Source: Patellaria atrata CBS 101060 (lineage: Eukaryota; Ascomycota; Dothideomycetes; Patellariales; Patellariaceae). From it: a stretch of DNA of 64,000 bases. The notes below the pieces were generated by a model that saw nothing but the letters and a program-made list of their open reading frames with translations, ran no database searches and was not told where the DNA came from. Every line of letters starts with the position of its first letter. The stretch's first letter is position 1. A program made the translations under genes and the position numbers. Positions 23,101 through 33,416 of the stretch are shown here, one piece after another. The DNA is taken from contig MU006097.1 of NCBI GenBank assembly GCA_010093705.1, forward strand, positions 329,587 to 393,586, read 5' to 3'.

Positions 23101-24881
23101 TTACGCGCCGACTTCCCTAATCCTGCACTGCCATCCCGATTCCTGACTCAAGAGCGGCAAACTACCAAGACGTCAGTATCACACCCCAAACGAGAGGTAG
23201 ATGATAGGACTCACCTAGCGCCCAAACACCATCCCAACTCATTCCCCTTGATCTTCTTCGCGATCCTCACTTCCCGGCTAATCGGCATCTCGTAGCCGGT
23301 ATGCAGCAACGCGACCATAAAGTTCAGATCCAAACACGTATCGGGACGATCCCTGAGCTCCTCCAGCGCGCCCTCGACGCTAGCAAAGACATCCCAAGCC
23401 CCGCTCCCCTCGCCCTGACAGACGCGGTGCGCGAGATCCTTGAGCTCGGCGAGGGTGAAGGACTCAGGCATGCCGAGGGGCGCGGTGCGGTCGTAGAAGT
23501 AGGAGAAGAGGTAGACGTCCTCACGCGCGAAAGTCTTCTCGAGAGAGGGCTGATGCACGCCGTTGAAAGCGCAGGGCGCGAGCTTGCACTCCGCGTCCTT
23601 TTGGAGGATTTTCTCGGCGTGGCCGCGACACTGGGCCGGCGAGGCCGTGGAGGGCCCGGTCATGTTGACCGTGATGCTAGTGCCAAGCGGGTGGCCGGCG
23701 TCGAGGGGAACTTCGACTTCTTTGGACATACCGGGTGCGATGCAGGGGTTACTTATTGGGCGGGATTTCCATGCCCCGGATGGGTCCTGCGTATAGAGGT
23801 TTTGGATGATTTCTTTGTGCAGGTGGGAGCGCGCTTCCATGAGCCCGTAGCCCAGGTAGGAGTGCTGGTATAAGGTGAATTCGCGGCCACCGAAGGAGAG
23901 CGAGTATTTGTGGTCGCCCTCGGCGAGCTTCTGGGGCATACCCCCGCCCTTGGCGTCTTTGAATGTTGGTTCGAAGACGATTTGGGTGGACCCACCACCA
24001 AGATCGAAAACAGCGGCTGTGGGAGTATGGTCAGGTCCGCCAATTTTTCCGAGAAGGTAGTTGGCGGTGATCCAGGCGTAGACACCTTCGTCCTTACCAT
24101 CCATAACCTCGACACCACCTGCTTCTTCAGAGAGCACGGGGAAGGGGTAGACGGTCTCGAGTCGGTGTCGCACGGCTTTGAGGATCTGGTCGCTCATTTC
24201 AGGACCGAGCTTTCTGAGACCGGCTGTGGCTTTGACAGCTATCGGTGTACACTTCTTCAGCTTGTCCGGTACATTTTTTACCGCAACGTCGAGAAGAACG
24301 TCTAAGCTCTTAGCTGCACCTTCGGCGTCGCCCTTGTATGAGCTTAGCCCCGATCCTCCTTCTTTCTTAGCGGTTTGCTCAAAGACCTCAGACTCGAGCT
24401 CCGGCGTGGGTCCACAGTTATTAAACTTGTATACGTGAATACGAGAGCCAGTACTACCCGCATCTACCATGAGCGCATACTGGATTAATGGTTTGCTTGA
24501 GGAGTATGATCGTGTGCATTTGGTCGTTCCCACTGAAGGGTCCGAGGCAACATCGCCTCCAGGGAAGCGTTCAGCATCCCTGCTTACAGGAGCAAAGAAC
24601 CAAAACACCAATAGCACAAACGCGATGAGGCCCCCAAACTTGAGGTACCTGTTCCGCTGGCCTTGATTCATATACGTGCCTCCCTTTTCCACGTTCATTG
24701 AGGAAGCAGCTCCGTGTCCCGACCCTAATCCGCTAGAGGTGTGCCGATCGGGCTTCTCGTAGGGGTCCTCGGTACGGGCGACTAGGGAAACGGAGGAGGT
24801 ACGGCGACGAGCGTTGGATGAGCCGAAACTAAGATATGACCATAAACCAGGACGGCGTCGGGCGTCTACACCGCTGGACAT
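23101..24881 (-). CDS. GDA1: Golgi guanosine diphosphatase (GDA1/CD39 family)
   Basis: Hydrolyses GDP to GMP in the Golgi lumen, which drives exchange of GMP for GDP-mannose and so supports mannosylation. Two exons, 24881-23215 and 23161-23101, give 575 residues. The layout is type II: a basic Ser-rich cytoplasmic tail, one anchor (YLKFGGLIAFVLLVFWFF, about residues 80-97), then the catalytic domain. All apyrase conserved regions are visible: VDAGSTGSRIHVYKF, KATAGLRKLG, EGVYAWITANYLLG and AVFDLGGGSTQIVFEP. The ending NELGWCLGA continues as SLPLL only if the GTGAGT..GGTAG intron (23214-23162) is removed. Stopping at the unspliced TGA would lose the usual family end, so the small last exon is preferred. 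It is convergent with DOT1. Confidence 0.93.
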
Positions 24882-25476
24882 GAGAGGGGGGTGAACTGTT
24901 AGAAGGGGTTGTTAGTGTTATAAGAACTGGTGCATGGAGAGGGAGTTGCATTCTGTATCCAGGGTAGTATACAGTATTATACGTACATTAGTGAATAAAA
25001 GAGCGGAGGGAGAGAAAATCAAGTCATTTGCGTCAAGGGTGACGGGAGAGATGTTGAACATTTCTGGAAAATGTTGCCCTTGTGCCCCTAATAATGGAAA
25101 CTCTTGGCATTAGGTCTGGATAAAGTTAAGATGCTAAGATAAGATAAATAGACCTTTCGGCAAGGGGTCCAGTTTGGGCAGAGCATGGAACGTACTAGAT
25201 GACATATCAGTCACTTGTACCTGACACTTTTCTGTTCACCGCGTCATGTGTTAAATGCCTGATTATCCTCACTTTTCCTTTTCATCTTCGTTTCGGAATA
25301 AACTTTGTAATGAATGTTCAGGTTTGATTTTTCTTTCACTTCCTCTTCGCCACAGCATATTGCCAAGAGATTTCATCAACTCTTCTCCAGTTCTTCATAA
25401 ACAGAGTCAAGAGATCTTTAGTTGATAGGGGCTAACATTCTAAAAGAGCTTGGAAGATAGAAGGATCATACCAAAG
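24882..25476. other. Divergent promoter region: GDA1 / PPPDE-Trx-PUL gene
   Basis: About 595 bp between two divergent start codons. It should hold both promoters. I could not single out a motif. Confidence 0.45.
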
Positions 25477-27258
25477 ATGGACGTTCAACTATATGTCTAT
25501 GACCTTTCCCGCGGGCTTGCCCGTCAACTCTCAATGCAATTCCTAGGTATTCAAATCGATGCCGTTTATCACACGTCTATCGTCTTCGGTGGCGTCGAAT
25601 ACTTCTTTGGAGCAGGTGTCCAAACCTGTTATCCGGGAACCACGCATCACGGGAAACCCGTGGAGATCATACCTTTAGGACAGACCGTGCTTCCTATCGA
25701 TGTCATTCTAGAGTATCTGGAGTCTCTGAAGACCATATACACCGCCGAAAGCTATGATCTATTCATGCATAACTGCAATAATTTCACCAATGACTTCACC
25801 ATGTTCTTAGTAGGGAAGGGGATTCCAGAGAGAATCACCAGCTTGCCGCAAACAGTACTCAATACCCCTTTCGGACAGATGCTACGGCCGCAGCTTGATA
25901 GGTCCTTGCGAACCGTTACCCAGGCACCTGTACCAACCAGCCAGATACCAAGTATAGTTGCTAGAACTGCTCAGGCCCAGGTCCAACGCAACGGTACATC
26001 TCCAATGTCTCCAGTTCTTGCGGCTTCTAAACCCACGGTGGGCGAGGTACATAATGTGACATCCAGTACCGAGCTCAAAAGTCTCCTGGACTCCGCTTCG
26101 AATTCATGTGCTGTGATCTTCTTTACCTCCGCAACCTGCGCTCCATGCCGTCCTCTATATGCTCCGTACTCACATTTAGCAGCCGAGGCTGGATCCAACT
26201 GTACCTTCATCAAAGTCGATGTGCACGGCGCCCCAGCTATTGGCCGCGAATACTCCATCACCGCAACACCTACATTTATCACCTTCCTCAATGGCACCAA
26301 AGAGGAGCAATGGTCCGGCGCCGACGAAGCACGGCTAGCAGGAACCATACGGATGCTCATCCACTCTGCGCATCCCAGCCACCCCCACACCAAACTGCAC
26401 GTACCACACCTCCTCCGCGCAGCCTCCCGTCCCGTTACCTACGCCAAATTACCACCCCTCGACAAGCTCGTCGCCAAGATGGGCGACCTAGGCTCCTCGC
26501 CGGCAGTTCGCTCTATGCAGCACTTCATCCTCGCTCGCAACCAAAGAGGCGTCGCCGAAGCCCCTCTTCCCGACCTCCCCGCATTCTCTTCTTTCCTACA
26601 TTCCATAACCACCCAACTCCCCCTTGAAACTCAATTCACCGCCCTCGACCTCCTCCGCATCGCCCTCGTCGACGTGCGTGTAAGCGGCTTCTACGCCGAA
26701 GAAACACCCGGAGACGCCGGCAAAGGCACCATCGAGCACCTCCTCGAACACGTAAACGGACTAAAGGAATGCCCGTATAATTTGAGGCTGGTGGCGCTGC
26801 ATCTCGCATGCAACCTCTTCACGTCCCCGCTCTCCCGCACCGCGTTCCTGACCTCGCAAACGGCTTCTTCGTCCCTCGTACAGCTCGCCACAACATCTCT
26901 CCTCGACTCCGCCCACAGCAATGTCCGCGTTGCCGCTGCTTCGCTGGCGCTGAATCTCGCTATGGCTAATCACCGGGCTCGCGTGGAGAAGAAGACGGAG
27001 CTGTTGGCTGAGGAGCAGCAGGTCGAGCTCGCGGCATCTGTTATCGAGACGATTGGACTGGAGGAGGAGAGTAAAGAGGCGGTTAAGGGGTTAGTGATGG
27101 CGTTGGGGTTTCTCGTGTTCTGTGCGCCGGTCCAAGGGGAGTTGTTGGATTTGTGTAGGGCGATGGACGCGCAGGGGACGGTGAGGAAGAAAGAGGGGTT
27201 GGCGGATTGTGAGGTTGTGAAGGAGGTTGCCAGGACGGCTTTGGGCAAGGGGTTATAG
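25477..27258 (+). CDS. PPPDE (DeSI-like) peptidase - thioredoxin - PUL fusion protein
   Basis: Three domains in one exon of 593 residues. Residues 1-140 form a PPPDE/DeSI thiol isopeptidase: start MDVQLYVYDLSRGLARQLS, catalytic His32 in VYHTSIVFGGVEYFFG and Cys100 in HNCNNFTNDF. Proteins of this fold remove SUMO or ubiquitin. Residues about 185-295 form a thioredoxin domain with active site CAPC (221-224) in FFTSATCAPCRPLY and the cis-Pro region ITATPTFITFLNG. Residues about 320-590 are helical and match a PUL (PLAP/Ufd3/Lub1-type) armadillo domain, which binds Cdc48/p97. The arrangement suggests a Cdc48-linked deconjugase with a redox partner. Start at 25477 is preferred because the upstream frame has no ATG. 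All catalytic residues are present. Confidence 0.9.
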   Translation: MDVQLYVYDLSRGLARQLSMQFLGIQIDAVYHTSIVFGGVEYFFGAGVQTCYPGTTHHGKPVEIIPLGQTVLPIDVILEYLESLKTIYTAESYDLFMHNCNNFTNDFTMFLVGKGIPERITSLPQTVLNTPFGQMLRPQLDRSLRTVTQAPVPTSQIPSIVARTAQAQVQRNGTSPMSPVLAASKPTVGEVHNVTSSTELKSLLDSASNSCAVIFFTSATCAPCRPLYAPYSHLAAEAGSNCTFIKVDVHGAPAIGREYSITATPTFITFLNGTKEEQWSGADEARLAGTIRMLIHSAHPSHPHTKLHVPHLLRAASRPVTYAKLPPLDKLVAKMGDLGSSPAVRSMQHFILARNQRGVAEAPLPDLPAFSSFLHSITTQLPLETQFTALDLLRIALVDVRVSGFYAEETPGDAGKGTIEHLLEHVNGLKECPYNLRLVALHLACNLFTSPLSRTAFLTSQTASSSLVQLATTSLLDSAHSNVRVAAASLALNLAMANHRARVEKKTELLAEEQQVELAASVIETIGLEEESKEAVKGLVMALGFLVFCAPVQGELLDLCRAMDAQGTVRKKEGLADCEVVKEVARTALGKGL

Positions 27259-27934
27259 TCGTGAGGTAAGGGTATCTGGTGTTTAGGATGGAGGCGTTTG
27301 GAGTCGGTTTGCGTGGGATTCGGGTATGAGGGATGAAGAGTGATAATAATGATATGGGATATGGAAACTGTAGATTAGAGTTTGTATAATAGATTAATAT
27401 ACCTGTTCTAAAGCAGCATCGTCTCATATACAAGTATAGATTCACAAAATCAGCTTGCGTGTCGCCGTCACTACCTAGTTCTAAGTGACCATAACAAGGA
27501 CAATAATAAATACCTAACAGTAGAAGGAAAGAGCAGAACACACATTCACCCATCCCGGGAGAGCGTCTAGAAACAGGCAAGGTTTCATACGGTAGTATGA
27601 AATATCATGCTCTGCATCAGTCAACGTGGATCAGACGAGTGACCTGCTCCTTAGGTTCCTCCCATGCCCACTCTTACATCCCAACAGGTCGAAGGAATAC
27701 ACATTTTGCTACGGACTAGCTATCGTCTAATACATTTGATCTCTCCCTTTTCATATATTCAGAACTAGTTATTTGCCGAATATGTGCGTTACTAACAGTC
27801 GGACTTATTATTCATTATAACCATTGTCCCCACGATGAGATAGTTTCCAATACTATAACATTATTTTATCTAACCCCCATTATCCGATATTTCAAAACTC
27901 GCAGAGCACCCATGTGTTTCCCCACCACCCCCTT
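27259..27934. other. Intergenic between convergent genes
   Basis: 3' flanks of the PPPDE-Trx-PUL gene and the MFS gene on the other strand. AT-rich toward 27750-27900. No gene recognised. Confidence 0.45.
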
Positions 27935-29470
27935 TTAACATTTCTTCCACGTCCAGCCCACCCTCACAATCCTCGCCGCGAGTGTAATACACGCGCCCAA
28001 AAACATACTACTCGCCATCCAAACCTGAGCCGGCACATAGCCCAACCCGCCCCTCCCGATTAAGGCGCCGCCAATAGGCGGGCCCGTCAGTCCCGCAAAT
28101 GAGATAAAGCTAAACGCCATACCGAGCCTCGTGCCGGCCTTGCTCAGATCGCTATGGCAGCTGACAACGCCGGTGGGGAAGAGGCCCTGGAACATGGCGG
28201 CGATGAAGCCGTAGAAGGCGGTCCAGACGTAGAAGGGTGCGAGCTCGTGGACCGAGAGCCAGGTGTAGGCGACGACAGAGCAGAGGCACAGCCCGGCGAC
28301 GAAACAGTTCATGACGCCAAGGAGGTCAGCGAGGAAGCCAGAGATGAGGCGAGCGGGGATGCCGATGCCGTTTATGATTATGATGAGGTTGAGGGAGTCG
28401 GCGTAGGACATGTGGATAATTTCTCGACCGAAGGAACCGATCTGGAAAGGAGGGTTGTTAGAATTGGGGGCGGTGGTTTGCAGGGGCGAATGGGAGCTTA
28501 CGAAGTAGTAGGTGAAGTACATGGCCCAGATGGTGAAGAACATCCCGCTGACGAAGAGTGCGTAGACGGGACTCTTGAAGGCGCTGAAGTCGACTAGGGG
28601 GCCGGTGCTTCGTGGTGGAAGGCGCGGTTTCATGACGATGGCGACGGCAATCAGACTTGCGATATTGATGAAACCGATGACGCGCGTTGTCCAGCCAAAG
28701 CCGACGGTTGGGAGCATTTGTCGGACGACAATTGGATAGACGATGCCTCCGATGGAGTTACCGGTAGACACGATGGCGATGGCAAGTCCTCTTTTCTTCT
28801 CGAAGTAGGTGCTAACGATACCCATGCAAGGTGTGAAGAATATACCACCACCGACGCCAGTAAGAATTCCTTGAGTGAGCATTATCTGCCAGTACTTTTT
28901 GGAGATACTCATTGTGAAGATGCCGATCAATTGGATGATAACGCCAACTATATACGTGGGAAGAAAGTACCCAGCATCAAGAGCTACACCAGAGAATGCA
29001 CCGACAAAGAAGAGGATAAAGACCTGCACAGATCCGATCCAAGAGATAGTGGTAGCAGGCTCGGGGAGGATCTCGGTATAGTAAGTCTGGAAGACACCAA
29101 ATGAATTCACATATCCCCAAGTATTCATAATGACAAACCATGCCCCCGCGACTTGGAGCCATGCTTTCGTGCCGCCATCTGGTGGTGGGCCAGGGTTAAC
29201 TATTGAAGTTGTTGTGAGTCGGGATGCTACTCTGCTGAGAGCATTGCTTGTAGCGGATCTGGCAGACCTAGCCCGTGAATGTGCTCTTGAGCGCGGTCGT
29301 GATCGTGACGATACCACTATCTTCTCTTGATGACTGGATATCTGAGCTTCTTCGTCAGTGTCTATTGTCGAGATTGTCAATGCAGCTATATTACTCCTTC
29401 TAGATTCTTGACTCGCACCACGTCCTAGCTCTTTCTCCATCTTGACTCCCTTTTCATTAGAATTAGACAT
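27935..29470 (-). CDS. MFS transporter, monocarboxylate-type (MCT/Mch-like)
   Basis: Twelve-helix MFS carrier of the MCT group; fungal members move carboxylates, riboflavin or unknown solutes. A 60-nt intron at 28501-28442 (GTAAGC..TTCCAG) has no stop and keeps frame, so the unspliced reading is open too. Spliced, the protein has 491 residues and joins YFTYYF to IGSFGREI. The cytoplasmic N-terminus is about 100 residues and has an Arg/Ser stretch (SRSRPRSRAHSRARSARSA). The MCT signature follows: PDGGTKAWLQVAGAWFVI and GYVNSFGVFQTYYTE. Others are TGVGGGIFFTPCMG, YFEKKRGLAIAIVSTGNSIG and RLISGFLADLLG. The C-terminal helices are complete. There is no adjacent pathway gene. Confidence 0.88.
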   Translation of the reverse strand: MSNSNEKGVKMEKELGRGASQESRRSNIAALTISTIDTDEEAQISSHQEKIVVSSRSRPRSRAHSRARSARSATSNALSRVASRLTTTSIVNPGPPPDGGTKAWLQVAGAWFVIMNTWGYVNSFGVFQTYYTEILPEPATTISWIGSVQVFILFFVGAFSGVALDAGYFLPTYIVGVIIQLIGIFTMSISKKYWQIMLTQGILTGVGGGIFFTPCMGIVSTYFEKKRGLAIAIVSTGNSIGGIVYPIVVRQMLPTVGFGWTTRVIGFINIASLIAVAIVMKPRLPPRSTGPLVDFSAFKSPVYALFVSGMFFTIWAMYFTYYFVSSHSPLQTTAPNSNNPPFQIGSFGREIIHMSYADSLNLIIIINGIGIPARLISGFLADLLGVMNCFVAGLCLCSVVAYTWLSVHELAPFYVWTAFYGFIAAMFQGLFPTGVVSCHSDLSKAGTRLGMAFSFISFAGLTGPPIGGALIGRGGLGYVPAQVWMASSMFLGACITLAARIVRVGWTWKKC

Positions 29471-30153
29471 AGCTGCTTAGGATCTTTCGTGCTGTTGAGA
29501 TACTGACCAAAGAACTGAAGTGGCCGCGGGGAAATGAACGAGTTCATGGTAAATGATGACTGTTCATTGTGAGATAGACTGCAGTGACTGCATATCCTCG
29601 TACTTGCTACAGGTTCTAAATCTAGTCACAGGTTCACACTTTGCAGCCGATAAGCCGACAGCCATAACCCGTATCAGAGGTGGAAATAGCGGTCTCGCAG
29701 AACTACCCCTCATGCTGGGGCCCATAGGAGGAGATACCGATGCTGATCGTGCATTGTGGACGCTATTTTCATAGCGAGAAATTCGAAAATGGTGTTGTTT
29801 TCCGCTTCGTTTTCCGGATACATTACCCGCCACGTAAGACTAAGGTCAGGTACGCTCTGTTATTGGCGTTAGCTACGTCCGTTCACGATAAGTCACTACA
29901 ACTATTTATATTAACTCCTCATCATTGGTTATAATAGAGACGTCTGCCTTGAGGTCTGGATAAGCTTCAAGGGATCTTCCTCAGGGACTTTTATACGCTA
30001 CGTAATGTGTCGCCCGCTGGCTCAAGCTTCACTCAAGATACTGTATACTGTACTTCGTATGGTAGGCATGGCTTCTCGTCTTTTAGCTGTTCTTTGAATT
30101 TTTCAAGAGGATAGTTGAAAATCATATTGTATTCGGACCCTAATAAGAGCTCT
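29471..30153. other. Intergenic: MFS promoter and UTP8 3' flank
   Basis: No gene recognised. It holds the promoter of the MFS gene (starting leftward at 29470) and the 3' end of UTP8. Confidence 0.45.
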
Positions 30154-33076
30154 TTAAATCAATATCCGCTCCAAACTGTACTTGCCAACCCTCCTACTTA
30201 TTTCCTGGCCTATGTCTCGCTGACTCCTCTTTCTTATCTCTCCCATCTTACCTACCTTTGTATCTGCTATCCATTCCTCCACCTTATAGCCCAGAGGGAG
30301 TATTCTGTCGTATTCACTATCGGCAGGTCGGACAGCTTGTATAATACGCTTTCCGGGATCACCTCCTTTCCCTCGAGATTTCTGGACCTTGGTTCCATAT
30401 TTCATGAAGTCGTTCAGAATGCCTCGAAGAAACACAACTTCATGAATACCCTCCAATGTAGCTGAAATCTCCGCCCGGAGGGATTGAAGTAGGTCTTCAG
30501 GCGTATCATCTGGGTTCTGAATCCCAGCAACGAGCCATCCACCGACCCCTATAGCATCCAGCGCACAACCCAGCAAATTGGCAATAATCCCAATAGATCG
30601 ATCCGAAGGTCCCCCACCCTCTGCTATCTGGGGGCCTTTGTCGGTATACTGAGCAGTCCAACCACCATCAGCCAGCTCAATACGTAGCATTTGTATCAAG
30701 AAGAAGATTTCATGTTGAGTAAGCTTCGATCGGAGGGACTGTGTGATAAGCGGGGGTGTAAAGGCGTTTAGTCTTGTAAAACAGTGAAGTAAAGTACGAC
30801 TTCGGATACCAAGACCTTCTTCCAAAGTTGAATTGGCAACTTCGAGATCGTGCATAGCAGCTTCCTCCTCGTGTCGCAATTGAGTGTCTTCATCACCGTC
30901 TACTTCAGTCTCTCCATTTGTCAAGAAATAACGATTGAGTGGAGGGAAAGGGACAGCATCCAAGCTATTGATCAACAACTTTATAGCCTCAACAATCTCA
31001 ATAATGTCGAGGCGTGGCGCAGGATCAAGAGTAAGAATATTGTGCAGGAGTCGCATCTCTGGATCATAAGATACGATGGCGGACACAATGTCACCCGCTG
31101 AAAGATTATAACTGCTATTCCACAGTGTAGATTCTTGTCTCAACGCTTTCTCAATCAGTTCATGACGCAGAGAGCCTGTAATAGCTAGCCATTGAAACAC
31201 ATTCGGAGGTAGAAACTGAATTGTCAACTTGTATTGGTGTCTACCCGAAGACGCAGTCGCTGATAGACCATCAGTGAAAGGGGATATTCTGAATATTTTC
31301 CTAAGGGCATATAGAGCTTTGTGCTCATGACGGGATTGGCCGTAGTTTGAATGTTGACTTCCGAAGTCCCAATACAATGGTCCATCTTCTTTAGATTGTT
31401 TCTCTTGCTTTTTAAGTCTCTTGAACTCCTGGCCTCGACGAACAGGATCAGCGATCTTTTTAGCGGCAATATAACGGGCCGTTTTTAGTTTAACTTGCAC
31501 TTCCTTTACAAAAAGCTCTTCAAAAGCTTCAACGTTGTCTTCCGATGCATGCTGATCAAGCAACGGAACTCTAACGTTCCATTGCGAGTGCTGGTCATTG
31601 TTCGTTTCTAGTACGACGTGTTTGCGAAAACTCGAAGTAAGTACAGATCTCTCCAGAGAATTCTTTCCTTTAAACATGGAATTAATTAGTAGACTTTGGC
31701 TGTTCTTGTTCTTTTTTGACGGAACCATTGAAGGACTCAATTGTAAACCAATAAGCTCTTGGTCTGCTATTGCTATTACCATGCCCATATCATGGAGGTA
31801 TGTCAGAAGTTGGAAAGAGCTATAGCGAGCTGTATCACCCATCGCTTTCCTTTTCTTTGATTGAAGGACGAGTTCCGGGTCCATATTCAAAGATGTGACA
31901 ACTTGCTCAGACATATACTTCATATCATATATAGCGCAACTGTCCGAAGAAATAAACATATAAAGTGACGAGGATAATTGTAGGTGAGACTCGGGACTAA
32001 ACCCAAGCGGCTTGAAGTCGGAAGATATACTGGGGATGGTGGCCGATATGTCATAGGTGATGAGTTTGCCTGACTGGAGTACCCGCAAAGTTCCAGCGGA
32101 TGGTTGTAGCGAGTATTCAGGTTTTGTGACTGGTGAGCCTTCTATATCTTGTGCTAAAGGAATAGCAAATGACCATAGTAGCTTTTTCGGAGCCCTAGGA
32201 CTTGGAAGTGTTCCAAATCTCGACTGGATCGCAATCAGGTGCGCTGTCAATACGTTCCTATCCAGGCTTTGGGCCACATTCGTCCTACAGAGAAGAAATA
32301 GGAGTTGAGTAGTTTGTAAAACATCAGACTGTCCATTGCTCGGCGTTTCTAGGGCAGCAAGAATGTCATCACGTTCTTTTAGAATCCCTTTTCTTGCAGT
32401 GTCTGCAGAGAACAGCTCAGAAAATTCGACTACCCGGGCCTCTTCCGTCCCAACATTTCCGTCATTGAGATAGCCCTTCCAACGTTCCGTCTGCAGGTCT
32501 GCAGAAAGACATTCCAACGTTCCGTCCGAATATACCAAGAGTACGTCATGTGAATCGTTCTCGACTTCGCAGACACTAGGGTTAGGAATCACTTCTATTG
32601 CGACAATCTTGGAAGACTGTGCAAGTTGGTGCACCCATTTCTGCGGTGCACTGACCGAAATACGCTGAGCTGGTTCTGTGAAGCAGACTATTTGGGGTAG
32701 CTTGCCCTGTCTTGATTCGATTATAGAAGCGTAGGTGTATCTGCGAGCAGAAGATCCATTGATCTTTTTTCTGAGAATCGAGCACACCGGTGCCGTAAAG
32801 TAAGTTTGAGGAGGTATGGCATATGAAGTGATAAGGCGCGGAGTTTGAATCTTATTCGTCAACACTATGCCTTGAATCCAAATGATCGATCTACCTTACA
32901 TTATAGATATTTATTCCATCACCGTCTATATTGACAGCAAGCTCGCTGCGTTTTCTCTTCCTCAAACTAGCGAGGCTCAATACTCGCGATGCTGAGATGC
33001 GGCCATTGGTAGAATCTACGGGTCGGGGAAGTGAAAAAAGAGTATGTGGTCGATCGATTTCCCTACCAGCTGACAT
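30154..33076 (-). CDS. UTP8: U3 snoRNP/t-UTP subunit Utp8
   Basis: Nucleolar t-UTP (UtpA) subunit of the small-subunit processome, needed for pre-18S processing and optimal Pol I transcription. Exons 33076-32900 and 32853-30154 give 958 residues. The acceptor GAATAAG at 32854 was chosen because it joins NIDGDGINIYN to IQTPRLITSYAIPPQ in frame. The N-terminus has TLFSLPRPVDS, then LRKRKRSELAVNIDGDG, the entry to the Utp8 beta-propeller (VLLVYSDGTLECLS, VLQSGKLITYDIS). A Lys-rich stretch (FKRLKKQEKQSKEDGP) precedes a helical C-terminal domain with FLLIQML-like helices and EVVFLRGILNDFMKYGT. It starts 340 bp from ELG1 on the opposite strand, so the two genes share a promoter region. Confidence 0.85.
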
Positions 33077-33148
33077 TTTGTGCCACAGACACGCTGAAAA
33101 GATCTCGTGGCGGGCTGAGAAACACTTTCTTCCCTTTCTTGCTGGAGC

Positions 33149-33160
33149 TCTAGAAAATTT
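33149..33160. promoter_or_regulatory. RRPE-like AAATTT element with TCTAGA
   Basis: TCTAGAAAATTT lies 73-84 bp upstream of the UTP8 start. Its reverse complement matches 11 of 12 bases of the element at 45217-45228 before RRP5. The AAATTT core resembles the yeast RRPE motif of ribosome-biogenesis genes; function is inferred. Confidence 0.4.
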
Positions 33161-33253
33161 GGAGCGAGCGTTGATGCTTGGGATGGAGAACCTAACCGAG
33201 GCTCTGCCGATTGGTCATGAAGAGGTTGTGCTTAAAGTGGTTTTGGAGCTAAG

Positions 33254-33267
33254 TCGCGTCGTCGCGT
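33254..33267 (+). promoter_or_regulatory. Paired TCGCGT (MCB-like) sites before ELG1
   Basis: Two TCGCGT copies start at 33254 and 33262, about 150-163 bp before the ELG1 start. The reverse complement contains ACGCG, the core of MBF-type G1/S sites. The same pair occurs before CDT2. Confidence 0.45.
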
Positions 33268-33416
33268 CTGACTTCACCATCCTCATGTATACTCAAATAA
33301 ATTCTATTCCTATAGAAGAGCCTCACACAATCCTTGGGGAAATGATTTTGGATTGATCTTTCCATCCCATGTGCAGAATTAGCTCATAGATGGCAGTTGC
33401 TCTTGTTGAAAGAGCA

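Noticed and set aside
23301-23873. 190-codon plus-strand frame inside GDA1
   Set aside because: Antisense shadow; the minus strand carries all apyrase motifs.
32931-33356. 141-codon plus-strand frame across the UTP8/ELG1 promoter
   Set aside because: Overlaps UTP8 exon 1 in antisense and has no domain; ELG1 starts in another frame at 33417.
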